In this document: piece by piece, positions 35,162-43,771 of the stretch
Numbering within the stretch: position 1 is the first letter of the stretch
Layout of the letters: each line of letters begins with the position of its first letter
Assembly: GCA_963677375.2 (NCBI GenBank)
Contig: CAXXIF010000015.1
Coordinates: 70,116 to 134,115, forward strand
Direction: 5' to 3'
Length of the DNA stretch: 64,000 bases
Origin: Pseudaeromonas sp963677375
GTDB taxonomy: Bacteria; Pseudomonadota; Gammaproteobacteria; Enterobacterales; Aeromonadaceae
The notes under the pieces: model-generated
Told to the model about the DNA's origin: nothing
Databases searched by the model: none
The model's input: only the letters and a program-made list of their open reading frames with translations
Position numbers and translations under genes: made by a program

Positions 35162-35743
35162 TTACCGAGAGAGTCCTTTACCTGCAAACTTGGGCCGTGC
35201 GCTCATGATCTGCTCAATCTGTTCCTCACTCATCTTGCCCTTACTCAGACCCAGCGCCTTGTACGTGATGAGCGGGCGTGCAGGCAGGGCAATCATCAGT
35301 GCCTTGATCATGATTTCATCTTCGGCGAAGGGCTGCCCATAGGCATAGGTCAGAACCCCTGCATCCAACAGATTTTTGACGGCGGGCTCGGTGACCGGCA
35401 ATTTGATGACGCTCTTGCGCTGTAAAATGAACTCGCGCAGGACGGCGCGTTCGCTGAAATCCAGACAACGCACCATCTGTTCGAGTTTCTCTTGCTGTTG
35501 ATAATCGAGGTAGTGGAGTCGGGCCAGATCGATGAGGATCAGAATCAACTGGCTGAGGAAGTAGGAGCCCGCAATCAGAATACCGAGCCAGAGATAGAGG
35601 CTGCAGGCGTGAAGCCACTCGGCAGCGGCGGGCCCCAACTTGTCCGCTGGAAACAACAGAATGGCGCTGCTGCACATGAAGAGCCAGACCATCAACCAGT
35701 TGAATGCCTGAAACTGGCTAAAGTGTGTATTCCAATATTTCAT
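35162..35743 (-). CDS. SieB-like (superinfection exclusion B family) membrane protein
   Basis: A 193-residue protein with two hydrophobic helices near the N-terminus (FNWLMVWLFMCSSAILLF and LYLWLGILIAGSYFLSQLILILI) and a soluble C-terminal half. The stretch YDYQ-like linker, CLDFSERAVLREFILQRKSVIKLPV and VKNLLDAGVLTY resembles Pfam Super-infection exclusion protein B. Phage SieB proteins abort infection by other phages; chromosomal copies have no established role. No phage genes are near. The start aligned with the first helix was chosen; upstream in-frame codons exist. Confidence 0.6.
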   Translation of the reverse strand: MKYWNTHFSQFQAFNWLMVWLFMCSSAILLFPADKLGPAAAEWLHACSLYLWLGILIAGSYFLSQLILILIDLARLHYLDYQQQEKLEQMVRCLDFSERAVLREFILQRKSVIKLPVTEPAVKNLLDAGVLTYAYGQPFAEDEIMIKALMIALPARPLITYKALGLSKGKMSEEQIEQIMSARPKFAGKGLSR

Positions 35744-35818
35744 GGGTATGGCCTTTGACGTTGCGAGTACTGGACTCAACTAAAGCAAAGGCCATGCCAC
35801 GATTAGCTTTTTAGCATA

Positions 35819-37384
35819 TTAACGCTGAAACTGCTGGATCAAGCGGCTCAGGGCCTGCAACCGTTCAACCAGCAGGCCTATGCCATCCATCGCGTGGTGG
35901 CTCTTGTCGGTATTGGTGTCGGCAAACTGCTTGATGTTATGGATATTGCGATTCACCTCATCGGTGACACAAGCCTGCTCTTCTACCGCGACCGCAATCT
36001 GGTGGCTGGCATCGGTGACGCGCTCCAGCATCTGTTGCATGGTTTGCAGTTGCTCGCCAGTCACGGCCACCCGCTCCCGACAGGTCACAGAGCCGGCGCG
36101 CCCGGCTTCCATGGTTCGCGCCGCATTATCGGCAGTACCTTGCAGGGTATGGATCATGCTCTGGATCTCGGCGGTGGAGCTGCGGGTCTTCAGTGCCAAT
36201 GACCGAATTTCGTCCGCCACGACGGCAAATCCCCGACCCTGCTCTCCGGCGCGGGCCGCTTCGATGGCCGCATTCAGTGCCAACAGATTGGTCTGGTCGG
36301 CAATCGAGGTGATGACATCCAGGATCTGTTCGATCTGCAGACTGCTCTTGGTCAGTTCGCCAATGATGCGGGTGGTTTCCGTCAGCTCATCATGCAGGCC
36401 ATTCACCGCCGAGATCGTCTGCTCCACGCTCTGGCGTCCACTATTGGCATTGTCCATCACGCTGACGACCAGATCGGAGGTCGCCGCCGCGTTGCTGGCC
36501 ACCTCGTGGATGGAGCGACTCATCTCATCGATGGCCGTGGCCAGCTGCTCTGTCTCGGCCTGCTGTTGCTCCAGGTTCTGAGTGATGGATTGAATGTTGG
36601 CAACATCGGCCTCTGCCGCTTGCAAGATAGTATCGCTGGTATCCCCAGAGCGGCCGACGATGGCTCTGAGCTCGGCCTTACGCATCCGCAACATCAATTC
36701 GATGGCGGCCAGTTCATCATTTTTCTCGGTATATAAGACGCGAGTGACATCGCTGAGCATTTGTTCCCGGGCCATGCCTGCCAGTCGTTGCAGACGCCGA
36801 CTCCACCAACTGGTGTGTGCCCATTGCAACAGTAGGCCCCCCAGTGCCGAATAGGCCAGCAGGGGTGAGGGGAGAAACAAGCCGCCCAGCAGCAGAGTCA
36901 GCGTCAATAACTGCAGCAGTTTGGTTTGCATACTGATGCCGGGTAAACGGCGACGTAAGGCGCGGGGCAGCTTGCCCTGATTCAGCGCCTGGTAGAAGCG
37001 TTCGGCACGCTGTATGTCATCACGGGCGGGAGCGGTTCGCACGGACTGGTATTCGATCAGGTTGCCCTGAGCGTCGAGAATGGGCGTGACATAGGCGTTG
37101 ACCCAGTAATGGTCGCCATTACTGGAACGGTTCTTGACCAGACCCATCCAGCTTTTTTTGGCCTTGAGGTGTAACCACATGTCAGCGAAGGCGGCTTTGG
37201 GCATATCGGGGTGACGGACTATGTTGTGGGTTTCCCCCTCCAGTTGCTCGGCCTGATACCCGGCAATGTGACAGAAATGCTCATTGGCATAGAGGATGCG
37301 ACTCTGAGCATCAGTGGTGGAGATCAGATTGTGTTGCGCAGAAAACTCGCGTTCGCGGCCGGTCGTATGTGAGGTCGACGTCAT
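35819..37384 (-). CDS. aer: Aer-type PAS methyl-accepting chemotaxis protein
   Basis: A 521-residue chemoreceptor. An N-terminal PAS domain (residues 15-115) with ISTTDAQSRILYANEHFCHIAGY and the HPDMPKAAFADMW block matches the FAD-binding PAS of Aer and relatives. A single membrane anchor pair at about 155-190, a short HAMP-like region, and the long coiled-coil signalling domain follow, with the hairpin tip IADQTNLLALNAAIEAARAGEQGRGFAVVADEIR. It should direct swimming by redox or energy state. FAD binding is inferred from the PAS type. Confidence 0.88.
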   Translation of the reverse strand: MTSTSHTTGREREFSAQHNLISTTDAQSRILYANEHFCHIAGYQAEQLEGETHNIVRHPDMPKAAFADMWLHLKAKKSWMGLVKNRSSNGDHYWVNAYVTPILDAQGNLIEYQSVRTAPARDDIQRAERFYQALNQGKLPRALRRRLPGISMQTKLLQLLTLTLLLGGLFLPSPLLAYSALGGLLLQWAHTSWWSRRLQRLAGMAREQMLSDVTRVLYTEKNDELAAIELMLRMRKAELRAIVGRSGDTSDTILQAAEADVANIQSITQNLEQQQAETEQLATAIDEMSRSIHEVASNAAATSDLVVSVMDNANSGRQSVEQTISAVNGLHDELTETTRIIGELTKSSLQIEQILDVITSIADQTNLLALNAAIEAARAGEQGRGFAVVADEIRSLALKTRSSTAEIQSMIHTLQGTADNAARTMEAGRAGSVTCRERVAVTGEQLQTMQQMLERVTDASHQIAVAVEEQACVTDEVNRNIHNIKQFADTNTDKSHHAMDGIGLLVERLQALSRLIQQFQR

Positions 37385-37587
37385 GTTTTGTACCCCTGGA
37401 AAGCATCATGCCAAGCTCTGAAATACTGTCACTAGTATCAGAAATACAACTTTACCTTGGTATCATACGAAATCCGTAGCAGGGGAATCGTTACTTTTCA
37501 ATGAAAGATCTTCCTTGTTTACTCCTTAATCATTCGATTTTTTTCCTATGATTATCAATATGATAATTTAATGTTAACAATATGCTG

Positions 37588-37965
37588 CTACCAACAGGCG
37601 AAGGGGCGCCGTTGCCGATTCTGGTCCAGGCTCAGCCGTTGACAGCCGGCATCCTGTTGTTGACGACTGCTGGCTCTCGGTGTGGCGGTCAGTTGATAGC
37701 CAGAGGAGGTGAGTTGAAGCTGGTAGTCATACTCCCCGCTGGGCGTCAGCCCCAATTGCTGCAGATCCATGCTGTAGTTGCCATGTGCCAGCCGGTACTC
37801 GTCTTGCCGAAGCTGTAGCGCCAGCAGTTGATTCTGGGCTGTGCTACGACGAGTGTGCAGCAGGTAGTGACTGAAGCTGGGATAGCCGACAGTTGCCAGG
37901 ATGGCGACAATCATCAGGGTCACCATCACCTCGAACAAGCTGCTTCCGCTGCTAGATATAGCCAT
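37588..37965 (-). CDS. pilE: PilE-like minor type IV pilin
   Basis: A 125-residue prepilin. The leader MAISSSG is cut before SSLFEVMVTLMIVAILATVGYPSF, with the conserved Glu at mature position 5 and the hydrophobic N-terminal helix. Two Cys near the C-terminus could form the usual disulfide loop. It corresponds to the PilE/ComP-type minor pilin. It is divergent from the fimT-pilW-pilX-pilV set by 71 bases. A strong GGGGGAG precedes the ATG. Confidence 0.82.
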   Translation of the reverse strand: MAISSSGSSLFEVMVTLMIVAILATVGYPSFSHYLLHTRRSTAQNQLLALQLRQDEYRLAHGNYSMDLQQLGLTPSGEYDYQLQLTSSGYQLTATPRASSRQQQDAGCQRLSLDQNRQRRPFACW

Positions 37966-38036
37966 TGCTTCTCCCCCTGTAGCTCCCTATTCCTAGTGCT
38001 CTTTTCATTCACACGGCTTCGTGTGCGGGAGGCATA

Positions 38037-38552
38037 GTGAGACATGCAGAATGCGGATTCACCCTGATGGAGTTGCTGACAGCCCTGACGGTCACCACCA
38101 TCTTGTTGATGGTGGCCATCCCCTCCTATCGCCAGCAACAGGAGCGAGCACAGCTCAGTGCCGCCGCCAGTCGACTGTATAGCGATATCCAGCAGACCCG
38201 TGCCGATGCCATCCGGCGGGGGGCCGATGCGCTGAATATCTATTTTTTCCTGCAACCCGACTGGTGCTATCGCATCACGGATCGATCCGATGCCGAGTGC
38301 TCGGGCTGTGATGCCCTCTGCGATGTAGCACGGGACGGCCAGGTCCGCGGCATCAGTCATAGCGATTTGCCGCTGGTCACTCTGGCAGAGGTGACCTATC
38401 GCGGTAGCGAACTGGGAATCCAGCGACGGCGTGAGGGTATGGCTGCTGGTCACGTGCTGTTTCAGGTGGCTTCGCAACAACTGATGGTCAAAACCACTGG
38501 CTATGGCCGGTTGCGGATCTGCGAACCCGGCCATGGGGACGAACCATGTTGA
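38037..38552 (+). CDS. fimT: FimT/GspH-like minor pseudopilin
   Basis: A 171-residue prepilin with the short leader ending G before FTLMELLTALTVTTILLMVAIPSY, the Glu-5 rule kept, and the GspH/FimT-type globular part with SAAASRLYSDIQQTRADAIRRG. Several Cys in the middle (CYR, CSGC, C) are unusual and may form disulfides. It would prime or cap pili. GTG start with GGGAGG upstream. Its stop overlaps the pilW start by seven bases. Confidence 0.85.
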   Translation: MRHAECGFTLMELLTALTVTTILLMVAIPSYRQQQERAQLSAAASRLYSDIQQTRADAIRRGADALNIYFFLQPDWCYRITDRSDAECSGCDALCDVARDGQVRGISHSDLPLVTLAEVTYRGSELGIQRRREGMAAGHVLFQVASQQLMVKTTGYGRLRICEPGHGDEPC

Positions 38553-39139
38553 GGCGGGATTTGTCCGGTTTTTCTCTTGTCGAGCTGATGGTTGCCCTGG
38601 TCATCGGCCTGGGAATTGCTCTGGGCATGTCCAGCTTTTATCAATCGTTATTAAGGATTGATCTGCGGGCCATGAGTCGTCTCCGTTTGCAGCAGGGAGT
38701 ACAGGTCTTGTTGGATGTGATGGAGCGAGATCTGCTGCGGGCGGGATATCGCGCCTACCGCCCGGGCATGAAGCAAGGTCTAGTGTCCCCGAGTCTCTAT
38801 CTTGCCCCTGGTTGTTTGGTGGTGTTGATCGATCTGGATGGTGACGGTCAGCAGAGCGGTGAGCAGGAGATCCGCGGTTATCGCTTCAATGAAGCCAGTC
38901 AGCATCTGGAGGTGCATAGCTGGTTGAGCCCTAAAGGCCAAGCCTCCAGCTTCTGTCATGACTCGGGGTGGCAGGATATGACCGACGGCCAGATCCTGGT
39001 TTCCAATTTTCAATTACTTCCTGTCGCCGCGGCGGGGACGTCATCTCGGTTGTATCAACTGAGTCTGGAGGCAAAAGATGCCCGCTATCCAGATCTGGAG
39101 GTCCGCCATGAACGCTGGCTATGGCTTCGTAATCAATAA
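38546..39139 (+). CDS. pilW: PilW-like minor pilin
   Basis: A 197-residue prepilin. Leader ends SG before FSLVELMVALVIGLGIALGMSSFYQ. The rest follows the PilW/PpdB pattern (VLLDVMERDLLRAGYRAY). It is part of the minor-pilin initiation complex. It overlaps fimT at its start and the PilX-like gene at its end. Confidence 0.85.
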   Translation: MLRRDLSGFSLVELMVALVIGLGIALGMSSFYQSLLRIDLRAMSRLRLQQGVQVLLDVMERDLLRAGYRAYRPGMKQGLVSPSLYLAPGCLVVLIDLDGDGQQSGEQEIRGYRFNEASQHLEVHSWLSPKGQASSFCHDSGWQDMTDGQILVSNFQLLPVAAAGTSSRLYQLSLEAKDARYPDLEVRHERWLWLRNQ

Positions 39140-40117
39140 ATCGTCAGGCTTTGCTACCTTGAGTCTGGTGGTTATTACTCTGTTGTTAATGTCGGCGGTG
39201 ACGTTGCTGACGTCGGATTTAATGCACGCCGAATTGCAGATTGGCTACAGCGAACTGGCATTTCGTCAGGCTCGAATCGATGCGGAATCCCGGATGGCTC
39301 TGGCCATGGCCCAAGTCGCGGAGCTGGGGATGGCCGTTCCCGAGTCGCAAGCGTTGGCGAATGGTGTGCTGTGGTGGAAGAGTTATCCGGCGGCGGGTGC
39401 TGGGCCACTGGTGACGCTTGTGGCGGATGGACGCAACCCTTCAGGTGATGCCCAAGCACGAGTCCGGCAACAAGTTGGCTGGATGCCGCTGTTTCCGGAT
39501 CTTCCCCCTACGGCCCTGCTGGCTCCCGGCTTGTATCCTCGGGACGACGCTGCTGTTGTCAATTTGGAGCCTGAGGCTGCGGAATTCCCCCTCCCGTCGT
39601 TGAATGTCCCGCGCATAACGACAGAGGAGATGCAGGGCTATCTGGATCAATTGTTCATGCCGCAGGGAGAAAAAGGGGCTCGCATCCGTTGGCTGGAGGA
39701 TCAGGCGAATAATCAACAGCAGGGGTGTGATGGATTAAATACCCACTCGAACGGACTGATCCTGGTGTTGGGTAATTGCACCCCTACCGGGAGCATTGGG
39801 TCTGCGGAGGCCCCCGTGATCCTGCTGATCCGTGATGGCGGTCTATACCTGCAAGGTTCCGATACCATCGATGGTCTGGTGATCCTCTATTCCGCCGTGG
39901 TGGATGAGGCCGACTCTGCTCCTAGCTATCCCCATCGCCTGAGGTGCAGTTGCAGGATGCCTCGGGAATTACGGGAGCCTTGTTGAGTCAACACGCTCTG
40001 GCGGGGGACTCCCGTCGTCTGCCTATCCAGTTTGCGCCACAAACACTACAACGACTGCAGGAGCTGCCGACGTTTTACCGGTTGGTGTCTGTGACCGGTA
40101 GCTGGCGTGACTGGTAA
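39108..40117 (+). pseudogene. pilX: PilX-like minor pilin gene, frameshifted
   Basis: Reading from ATG 39108 (GGAGGTC upstream) gives a PilX-type start (GFATLSLVVITLLLMSAVTLL) and 290-odd residues, then stops early at 39986. Adding one C to the CCCC run at 39930-39933 restores a continuous frame: SYPPSPEVQLQDASG... through ITGALLSQHALAGDSRRLP to SVTGSWRDW and a stop at 40117, six bases short of the next ribosome site. The natural C-terminus fits the family far better than the truncated one. Either a real one-base deletion or a base-call error in a homopolymer. Confidence 0.75.
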
Positions 40118-40129
40118 GGGGGAATGGCA

Positions 40130-40634
40130 ATGGAGGCTCGGCAAAGCGCCGGAAATGGACCGATAACGAGACAGCAAGGGGTGAGTCTGGTCGAGGTGAT
40201 GGTGGCTCTGGTCATCCTGATGATCGGTGCCACCGGCTTGTGTGCGCTGCAGGTACAGATCCTGCGTACTTTGCAGAGCAGTGAACAGCAGGCTCACGCC
40301 CTGGCCCTGGCCCAGGGTAAGTTGGAAGAGCTGCGGAGTTTTACCGCGATACATCACCGGCCGGGCATCACGGCATATCAGGATATAGCGGCGGATCATG
40401 GCGGGCTCTGGCCGGCAGGGGAGTACGACGCCGGAACCCTGCAGCTGAACTGGCAGGTGACGGACGGTCCTGTATTACCGGATTGGGCCCGAATACCGGC
40501 CTACAAAACCGTCGAGGTCGGGCGTGATCTGGTATGACGGCAAACAGGCTCCGCAGCGATTGATCGTGCGGGGCATCATCACTCCCTACGCGCAAGCCTC
40601 TGTGCATGAGTTGGGTTTTGACGGCATAAAGTGA
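40130..40634 (+). pseudogene. pilV: PilV-like minor pilin gene, frameshifted near the 3' end
   Basis: The protein starts MEARQSAGNG, with prepilin cleavage before VSLVEVMVALVILMIGATGLCALQVQIL, typical of PilV. The open frame stops at 40537 after KTVEVGRDLV. Removing one G from the GGG at 40520-40522 continues the protein as VGVIWYDGKQAPQRLIVRG and on to a stop at 40634, adding about 36 residues with the usual PilV end (a strand of the VxVxW type). AAGGGGGA lies six bases before the chosen ATG. A one-base insertion or a sequence error. Confidence 0.72.
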
Positions 40635-40844
40635 CCTGCACCTGAGCGGCTGGGAAGCGAAGAATGTTGCCCGCGCCGCTGTTCGGCGATTTGCTCTTGA
40701 CCATGACTGGTGCAGCTTGGCACTTTTCTTTATGATTCCTCTCGTTCATCCAGTTATTCATTCAGTGCTGTTCCGGCTCGGGAGCTGGCGGTTGCTGGCT
40801 CACCGCCCGAGACATCAGTGCACAGAGCTGTTAAAGGAGTTTCC

Positions 40845-41183
40845 ATGAAGAAGATTGAAGCCATTATCAAACCATTCAAACTTGATGATGTTCGTGAGGC
40901 TCTGGGCGATATCGGCATCAGCGGGATGACGGTGTCCGAGGTCAAGGGTTTTGGCCGCCAGAAGGGACATACCGAGCTGTATCGTGGCGCCGAATATGTA
41001 GTCGACTTCCTGCCCAAGGTCAGACTGGATCTGGTGGTGCAGGATGATGATGTGGAGCGCTGCATTGAAGCCATCACCAAGAGTGCCCATACCGGTAAAA
41101 TTGGCGATGGCAAAATCTTCGTGACACCCGTCGAACGGGTTGTGCGTATCCGGACTGGCGAAGAAAACGAAGACGCGGTGTAA
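40845..41183 (+). CDS. glnB: Nitrogen regulatory protein P-II
   Basis: A 112-residue GlnB. The T-loop has the uridylylated Tyr in HTELYRGAEYVVDFLPK, and the C-loop reads KIGDGKIFVTPVERVVRIRTGE. It senses glutamine and 2-oxoglutarate and controls NtrB and the GlnE adenylyltransferase. The N-terminus (MKKIEAIIKPFKLDDVREAL) is closer to GlnB than GlnK, and no amtB follows. AAAGGAG precedes the ATG. Confidence 0.95.
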   Translation: MKKIEAIIKPFKLDDVREALGDIGISGMTVSEVKGFGRQKGHTELYRGAEYVVDFLPKVRLDLVVQDDDVERCIEAITKSAHTGKIGDGKIFVTPVERVVRIRTGEENEDAV

Positions 41184-41192
41184 TCGCGACAC

Positions 41193-41216
41193 GGGCCGGT
41201 TATGCCGGCCCTCTTA
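41193..41216 (+). terminator. Possible glnB terminator
   Basis: A seven-base GC stem (GGGCCGG with CCGGCCC) and a short T-rich tail ten bases after glnB. Moderate support. Confidence 0.6.
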
Positions 41217-41245
41217 TCTATTGTTCGGTTAAAAGGATATATGGT

Positions 41246-41819
41246 TTGCGTTGCCTGTTTACCTTGATGCTTGCCTTGCTGGTCACCGGCTGTAGTACCA
41301 GCACCTCGCGCCCGGATAATCCAGACGATCTCTGTGCCATCTTTCGCGAGAAGAGTGACTGGTATGAGGCCGCTCAGGAGATGAATGAGAAGTGGGGGAC
41401 TCCGATCCAGGTGCCGATGGCGATGATGTATCAGGAAGTCGAGTTTCAAATATGATGCGCAACCTCCCATGCGTTATTTCCTGTTTATTCCTCTGGGGCG
41501 TCCCAGTAGCGCGTATGGTTTTGCCCAGGTAAAAGATGAAACCTGGAGCGACTATCAGCGTGAAACCGGCAATAGCTGGGCCGATCGGGATGACTTTGCC
41601 GATGCCATCGACTTCATGGGCTGGTTCACCTGGAAGGCGCAGAAGATCAACGGTGTCTCCAAGTGGGATGCGTACCGGCAATATCTTAATTATCATGAGG
41701 GCTGGGGCGGTTATCGCCGTGGCACCTACAAGAGCAAAGCCTGGTTGATGAGTACGGCTCGCAAGGTTGAGGCTCGCTCCAACCGTTATGCGGCCCAATA
41801 TCGGCAATGTGATCTCTAA
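41246..41819 (+). pseudogene. SLT-type transglycosylase lipoprotein gene, frameshifted at the catalytic site
   Basis: The first part (TTG start, AAAAGGA upstream) has a lipoprotein signal ending LLVTGC and continues CAIFREKSDWYEAAQEMNEKWGTPIQVPMAMMYQE, then stops at 41455. The second part, in the next frame, reads on as SSFKYDAQPPMRYFLFIPLGRPSSAYGFAQVKDETWSDY through GYRRGTYKSKAWL to 41819. Dropping one G at 41438 joins them in a protein of about 190 residues, the usual size of this lipoprotein family with an SLT-like fold. The joint falls in the Gln-Glu-Ser motif that carries the catalytic Glu. Whether it is truly broken or a base-call error is open. Confidence 0.78.
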
Positions 41820-41852
41820 TCTGATTTTTCATGCTCCTCGAGGAATTTTGTC

Positions 41853-42362
41853 ATGCCTCTGTTAGATAGTTTTAAAGTCGACCATACGCGGATGCAGGCG
41901 CCTGCAGTCCGTGTGGCCAAGACCATGCAAACCCCCGGCAAAGATACTATTACGGTTTTTGATCTGCGTTTTTGTCGTCCGAATCAGGAAATCCTGTCGG
42001 AAAAGGGTATTCACACCCTGGAGCATCTGTTTGCCGGGTTCATGCGTGATCACCTGAATGGTGATGGGGTCGAAATTATCGATATCTCTCCCATGGGCTG
42101 TCGTACCGGCTTTTACATGAGCCTGATTGGTTCACCCAGCGAAGAGCGGGTCGCCAAGGCCTGGACAGCGGCGATGGCCGATGTCACCCGAGTCATGGAT
42201 CAGCAAGCGATCCCCGAACTGAATGAATACCAGTGCGGCACCTATGTGATGCACTCGCTGGATGAGGCTAAGGCCATTGCCGAAACCGTATTGAGCCGTG
42301 GAATTGGTATCAATCACAATGAGGATTTGGATCTGCCGGATGAGAAGCTGGCAGGCCTGTAA
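41853..42362 (+). CDS. luxS: S-ribosylhomocysteine lyase (autoinducer-2 synthesis)
   Basis: A 169-residue LuxS. Metal ligands are seen in HTLEHLFAGF (two His) and in the CGTYVMHS region (Cys), and the active-site Cys in SPMGCRTGFY. It cleaves S-ribosylhomocysteine to homocysteine and the AI-2 precursor, recycling methionine methyl-cycle products. CGAGGAA precedes the ATG. rraB follows closely. Confidence 0.97.
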   Translation: MPLLDSFKVDHTRMQAPAVRVAKTMQTPGKDTITVFDLRFCRPNQEILSEKGIHTLEHLFAGFMRDHLNGDGVEIIDISPMGCRTGFYMSLIGSPSEERVAKAWTAAMADVTRVMDQQAIPELNEYQCGTYVMHSLDEAKAIAETVLSRGIGINHNEDLDLPDEKLAGL

Positions 42363-42383
42363 TCTTGTAGCCGAGGAGGCAAC

Positions 42384-42728
42384 ATGACCACGATTAACGA
42401 ATGGCGTGAAGAGACGGATGCCATCATCAGCGAACTGCTGGCAGATGGCAGCAACCCGGAATCCGAATACACCATCGAGCACCACTTTGCCTGCCAGAAT
42501 TTCGACCGACTGGAAAAGTTGGCGGTCGATCTGTTCAAGGTCGGCTTTGAAGTCACAGATGCCGAAGAGTTGGAGCTGGAAGATGGTTCGCTCATTTTCT
42601 GCTTCGATGCCAGCAAGGATGGGTCACTGCAAGCCGAACGCATAGTGGCGGAAATTGAAAGCCTGCTGCCGCTGTGTGAAAAATACGGCATCGATTACGA
42701 CGGCTGGGGCACCTTCTTCGAGGAGTAA
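42384..42728 (+). CDS. rraB: RraB, regulator of RNase E
   Basis: A 114-residue acidic protein with the RraB pattern: WREETDAIISELLADGSNP, YTIEHHFAC, LFKVGFEVTDAEELELEDGS, and the end EKYGIDYDGWGTFFEE. E. coli RraB binds RNase E and changes its degradosome partners and cleavage. It lacks the longer acidic tail of the E. coli protein. GAGGAGG lies upstream, 21 bases after luxS. Confidence 0.92.
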   Translation: MTTINEWREETDAIISELLADGSNPESEYTIEHHFACQNFDRLEKLAVDLFKVGFEVTDAEELELEDGSLIFCFDASKDGSLQAERIVAEIESLLPLCEKYGIDYDGWGTFFEE

Positions 42729-42755
42729 CAGCTTCGGCGTTGTTGTCAGCAAACA

Positions 42756-42785
42756 AAAAGGGCGACCTGTTCAGGTCGCCCTTTT
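42756..42785. terminator. Terminator between rraB and dedA
   Basis: A 14-base stem AAAAGGGCGACCTG paired with CAGGTCGCCCTTTT around a two-base loop, with A and T runs on both sides. Serves both convergent genes. Confidence 0.88.
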
Positions 42786-42809
42786 ACTGTTGCAGAATGT
42801 AGTCGAGAA

Positions 42810-43460
42810 TCAGGCCGGAACCCGCTTCATACGGTGACGGATGCCTTCGATCAGGATAGGCAATAGTGAGATGACGATGATACCCATGATGAGCATGGTG
42901 AAGTTTTTGCGCACCACCGGCAGGTTACCGAAGAAATGGCCCGCATAGAGGAAGGCGATGACCCACAAGAAACCACCGACAAAGTTAAACGCCATGAAAC
43001 GCTTGTAGGTCATGGCGCCCATACCCGCCACAAAGGGGGCGAAGGTGCGCACGATCGGCAGGAAACGGGTCATGATGATGGTTTTGCCACCATGTTTGGC
43101 AAAAAAGAGATTGGTCTTTTCCAGATAGTCACGGCGAAATACCCGGGAGTCCGCGTTCTGGAAGAGCCGGATACCGAAAAAGTGGCCAATGGTGTAGTTG
43201 GTGATATTCCCCAGCACAGCGGCAGCGACCAGCACAGTAGCCAGTAAATTAACATCCAGCGCCGTCCCCACGGTCAGGGCTCCAGCGGCGAACAGCAGGG
43301 AGTCACCTGGCAGAAAGGGGGTCACCACCAGGCCGGTTTCACAGAAAATGATCAGGAATAAAATGGCATAGACCCAGAGGCCATAGTTGTTCATCAAACT
43401 CTGCAGATGTACATCGACGTGCAGGATAAAATCGAGGACTAACGCTAACAGATCCATCAT
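42810..43460 (-). CDS. dedA: DedA family membrane protein
   Basis: A 216-residue integral membrane protein of the DedA/SNARE-associated family, probably a phospholipid scramblase or flippase. The characteristic block CETGLVVTPFLPGDSLLFAAGAL is present, followed by NYTIGHFFG and RFLPIVRTFAPFVAGMGAM with the key Arg residues. The whole length aligns with E. coli DedA itself more closely than with YqjA or YghB. Two adjacent ATG codons at the start are equally plausible. Confidence 0.92.
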   Translation of the reverse strand: MMDLLALVLDFILHVDVHLQSLMNNYGLWVYAILFLIIFCETGLVVTPFLPGDSLLFAAGALTVGTALDVNLLATVLVAAAVLGNITNYTIGHFFGIRLFQNADSRVFRRDYLEKTNLFFAKHGGKTIIMTRFLPIVRTFAPFVAGMGAMTYKRFMAFNFVGGFLWVIAFLYAGHFFGNLPVVRKNFTMLIMGIIVISLLPILIEGIRHRMKRVPA

Positions 43461-43771
43461 GTGATCCCAGTAACAAAACTGCGCAAAGTCTAAGCGATTG
43501 CGGTCAGCGGCTCAATCCTTGTGAGTGCTCGCCAGCAACTATTTTCCGCTCTCGGTCAAGGGGCCTCGGGGTCGAGCGGTTTTCTGTCCTGACTGCAGTC
43601 ACGCCGCACATCATCACCGTCCTCACCTTGTCGCCGTCTGTTCTGTGGACCGCCGGTTTTACGATTGGCGCAAAAAATCAAGCACTCACCCTGTCGATGT
43701 TCATAAGCTTGGCCTGCATCACCGGCGGCCAACAGATTGCTTGCCAGTGAGCCGTAGGGAGGCAGAACACC
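43461..43771. other. Intergenic region upstream of dedA
   Basis: About 310 bases between divergent genes. A 91-codon plus-strand frame here lacks a ribosome site and family-like sequence, so I do not call it. No repeat or clear promoter pair stands out. Confidence 0.4.

Noticed and set aside
35162..35743. Prophage remnant because of the SieB-like gene
   Set aside because: No integrase, capsid, tail, lysis or attachment site in the flanks; neighbours are housekeeping genes.
40718..40734. Sigma-54 promoter upstream of glnB (TGGCAC then TTTAT)
   Set aside because: The -24 half is good but the essential GC of the -12 element is missing.
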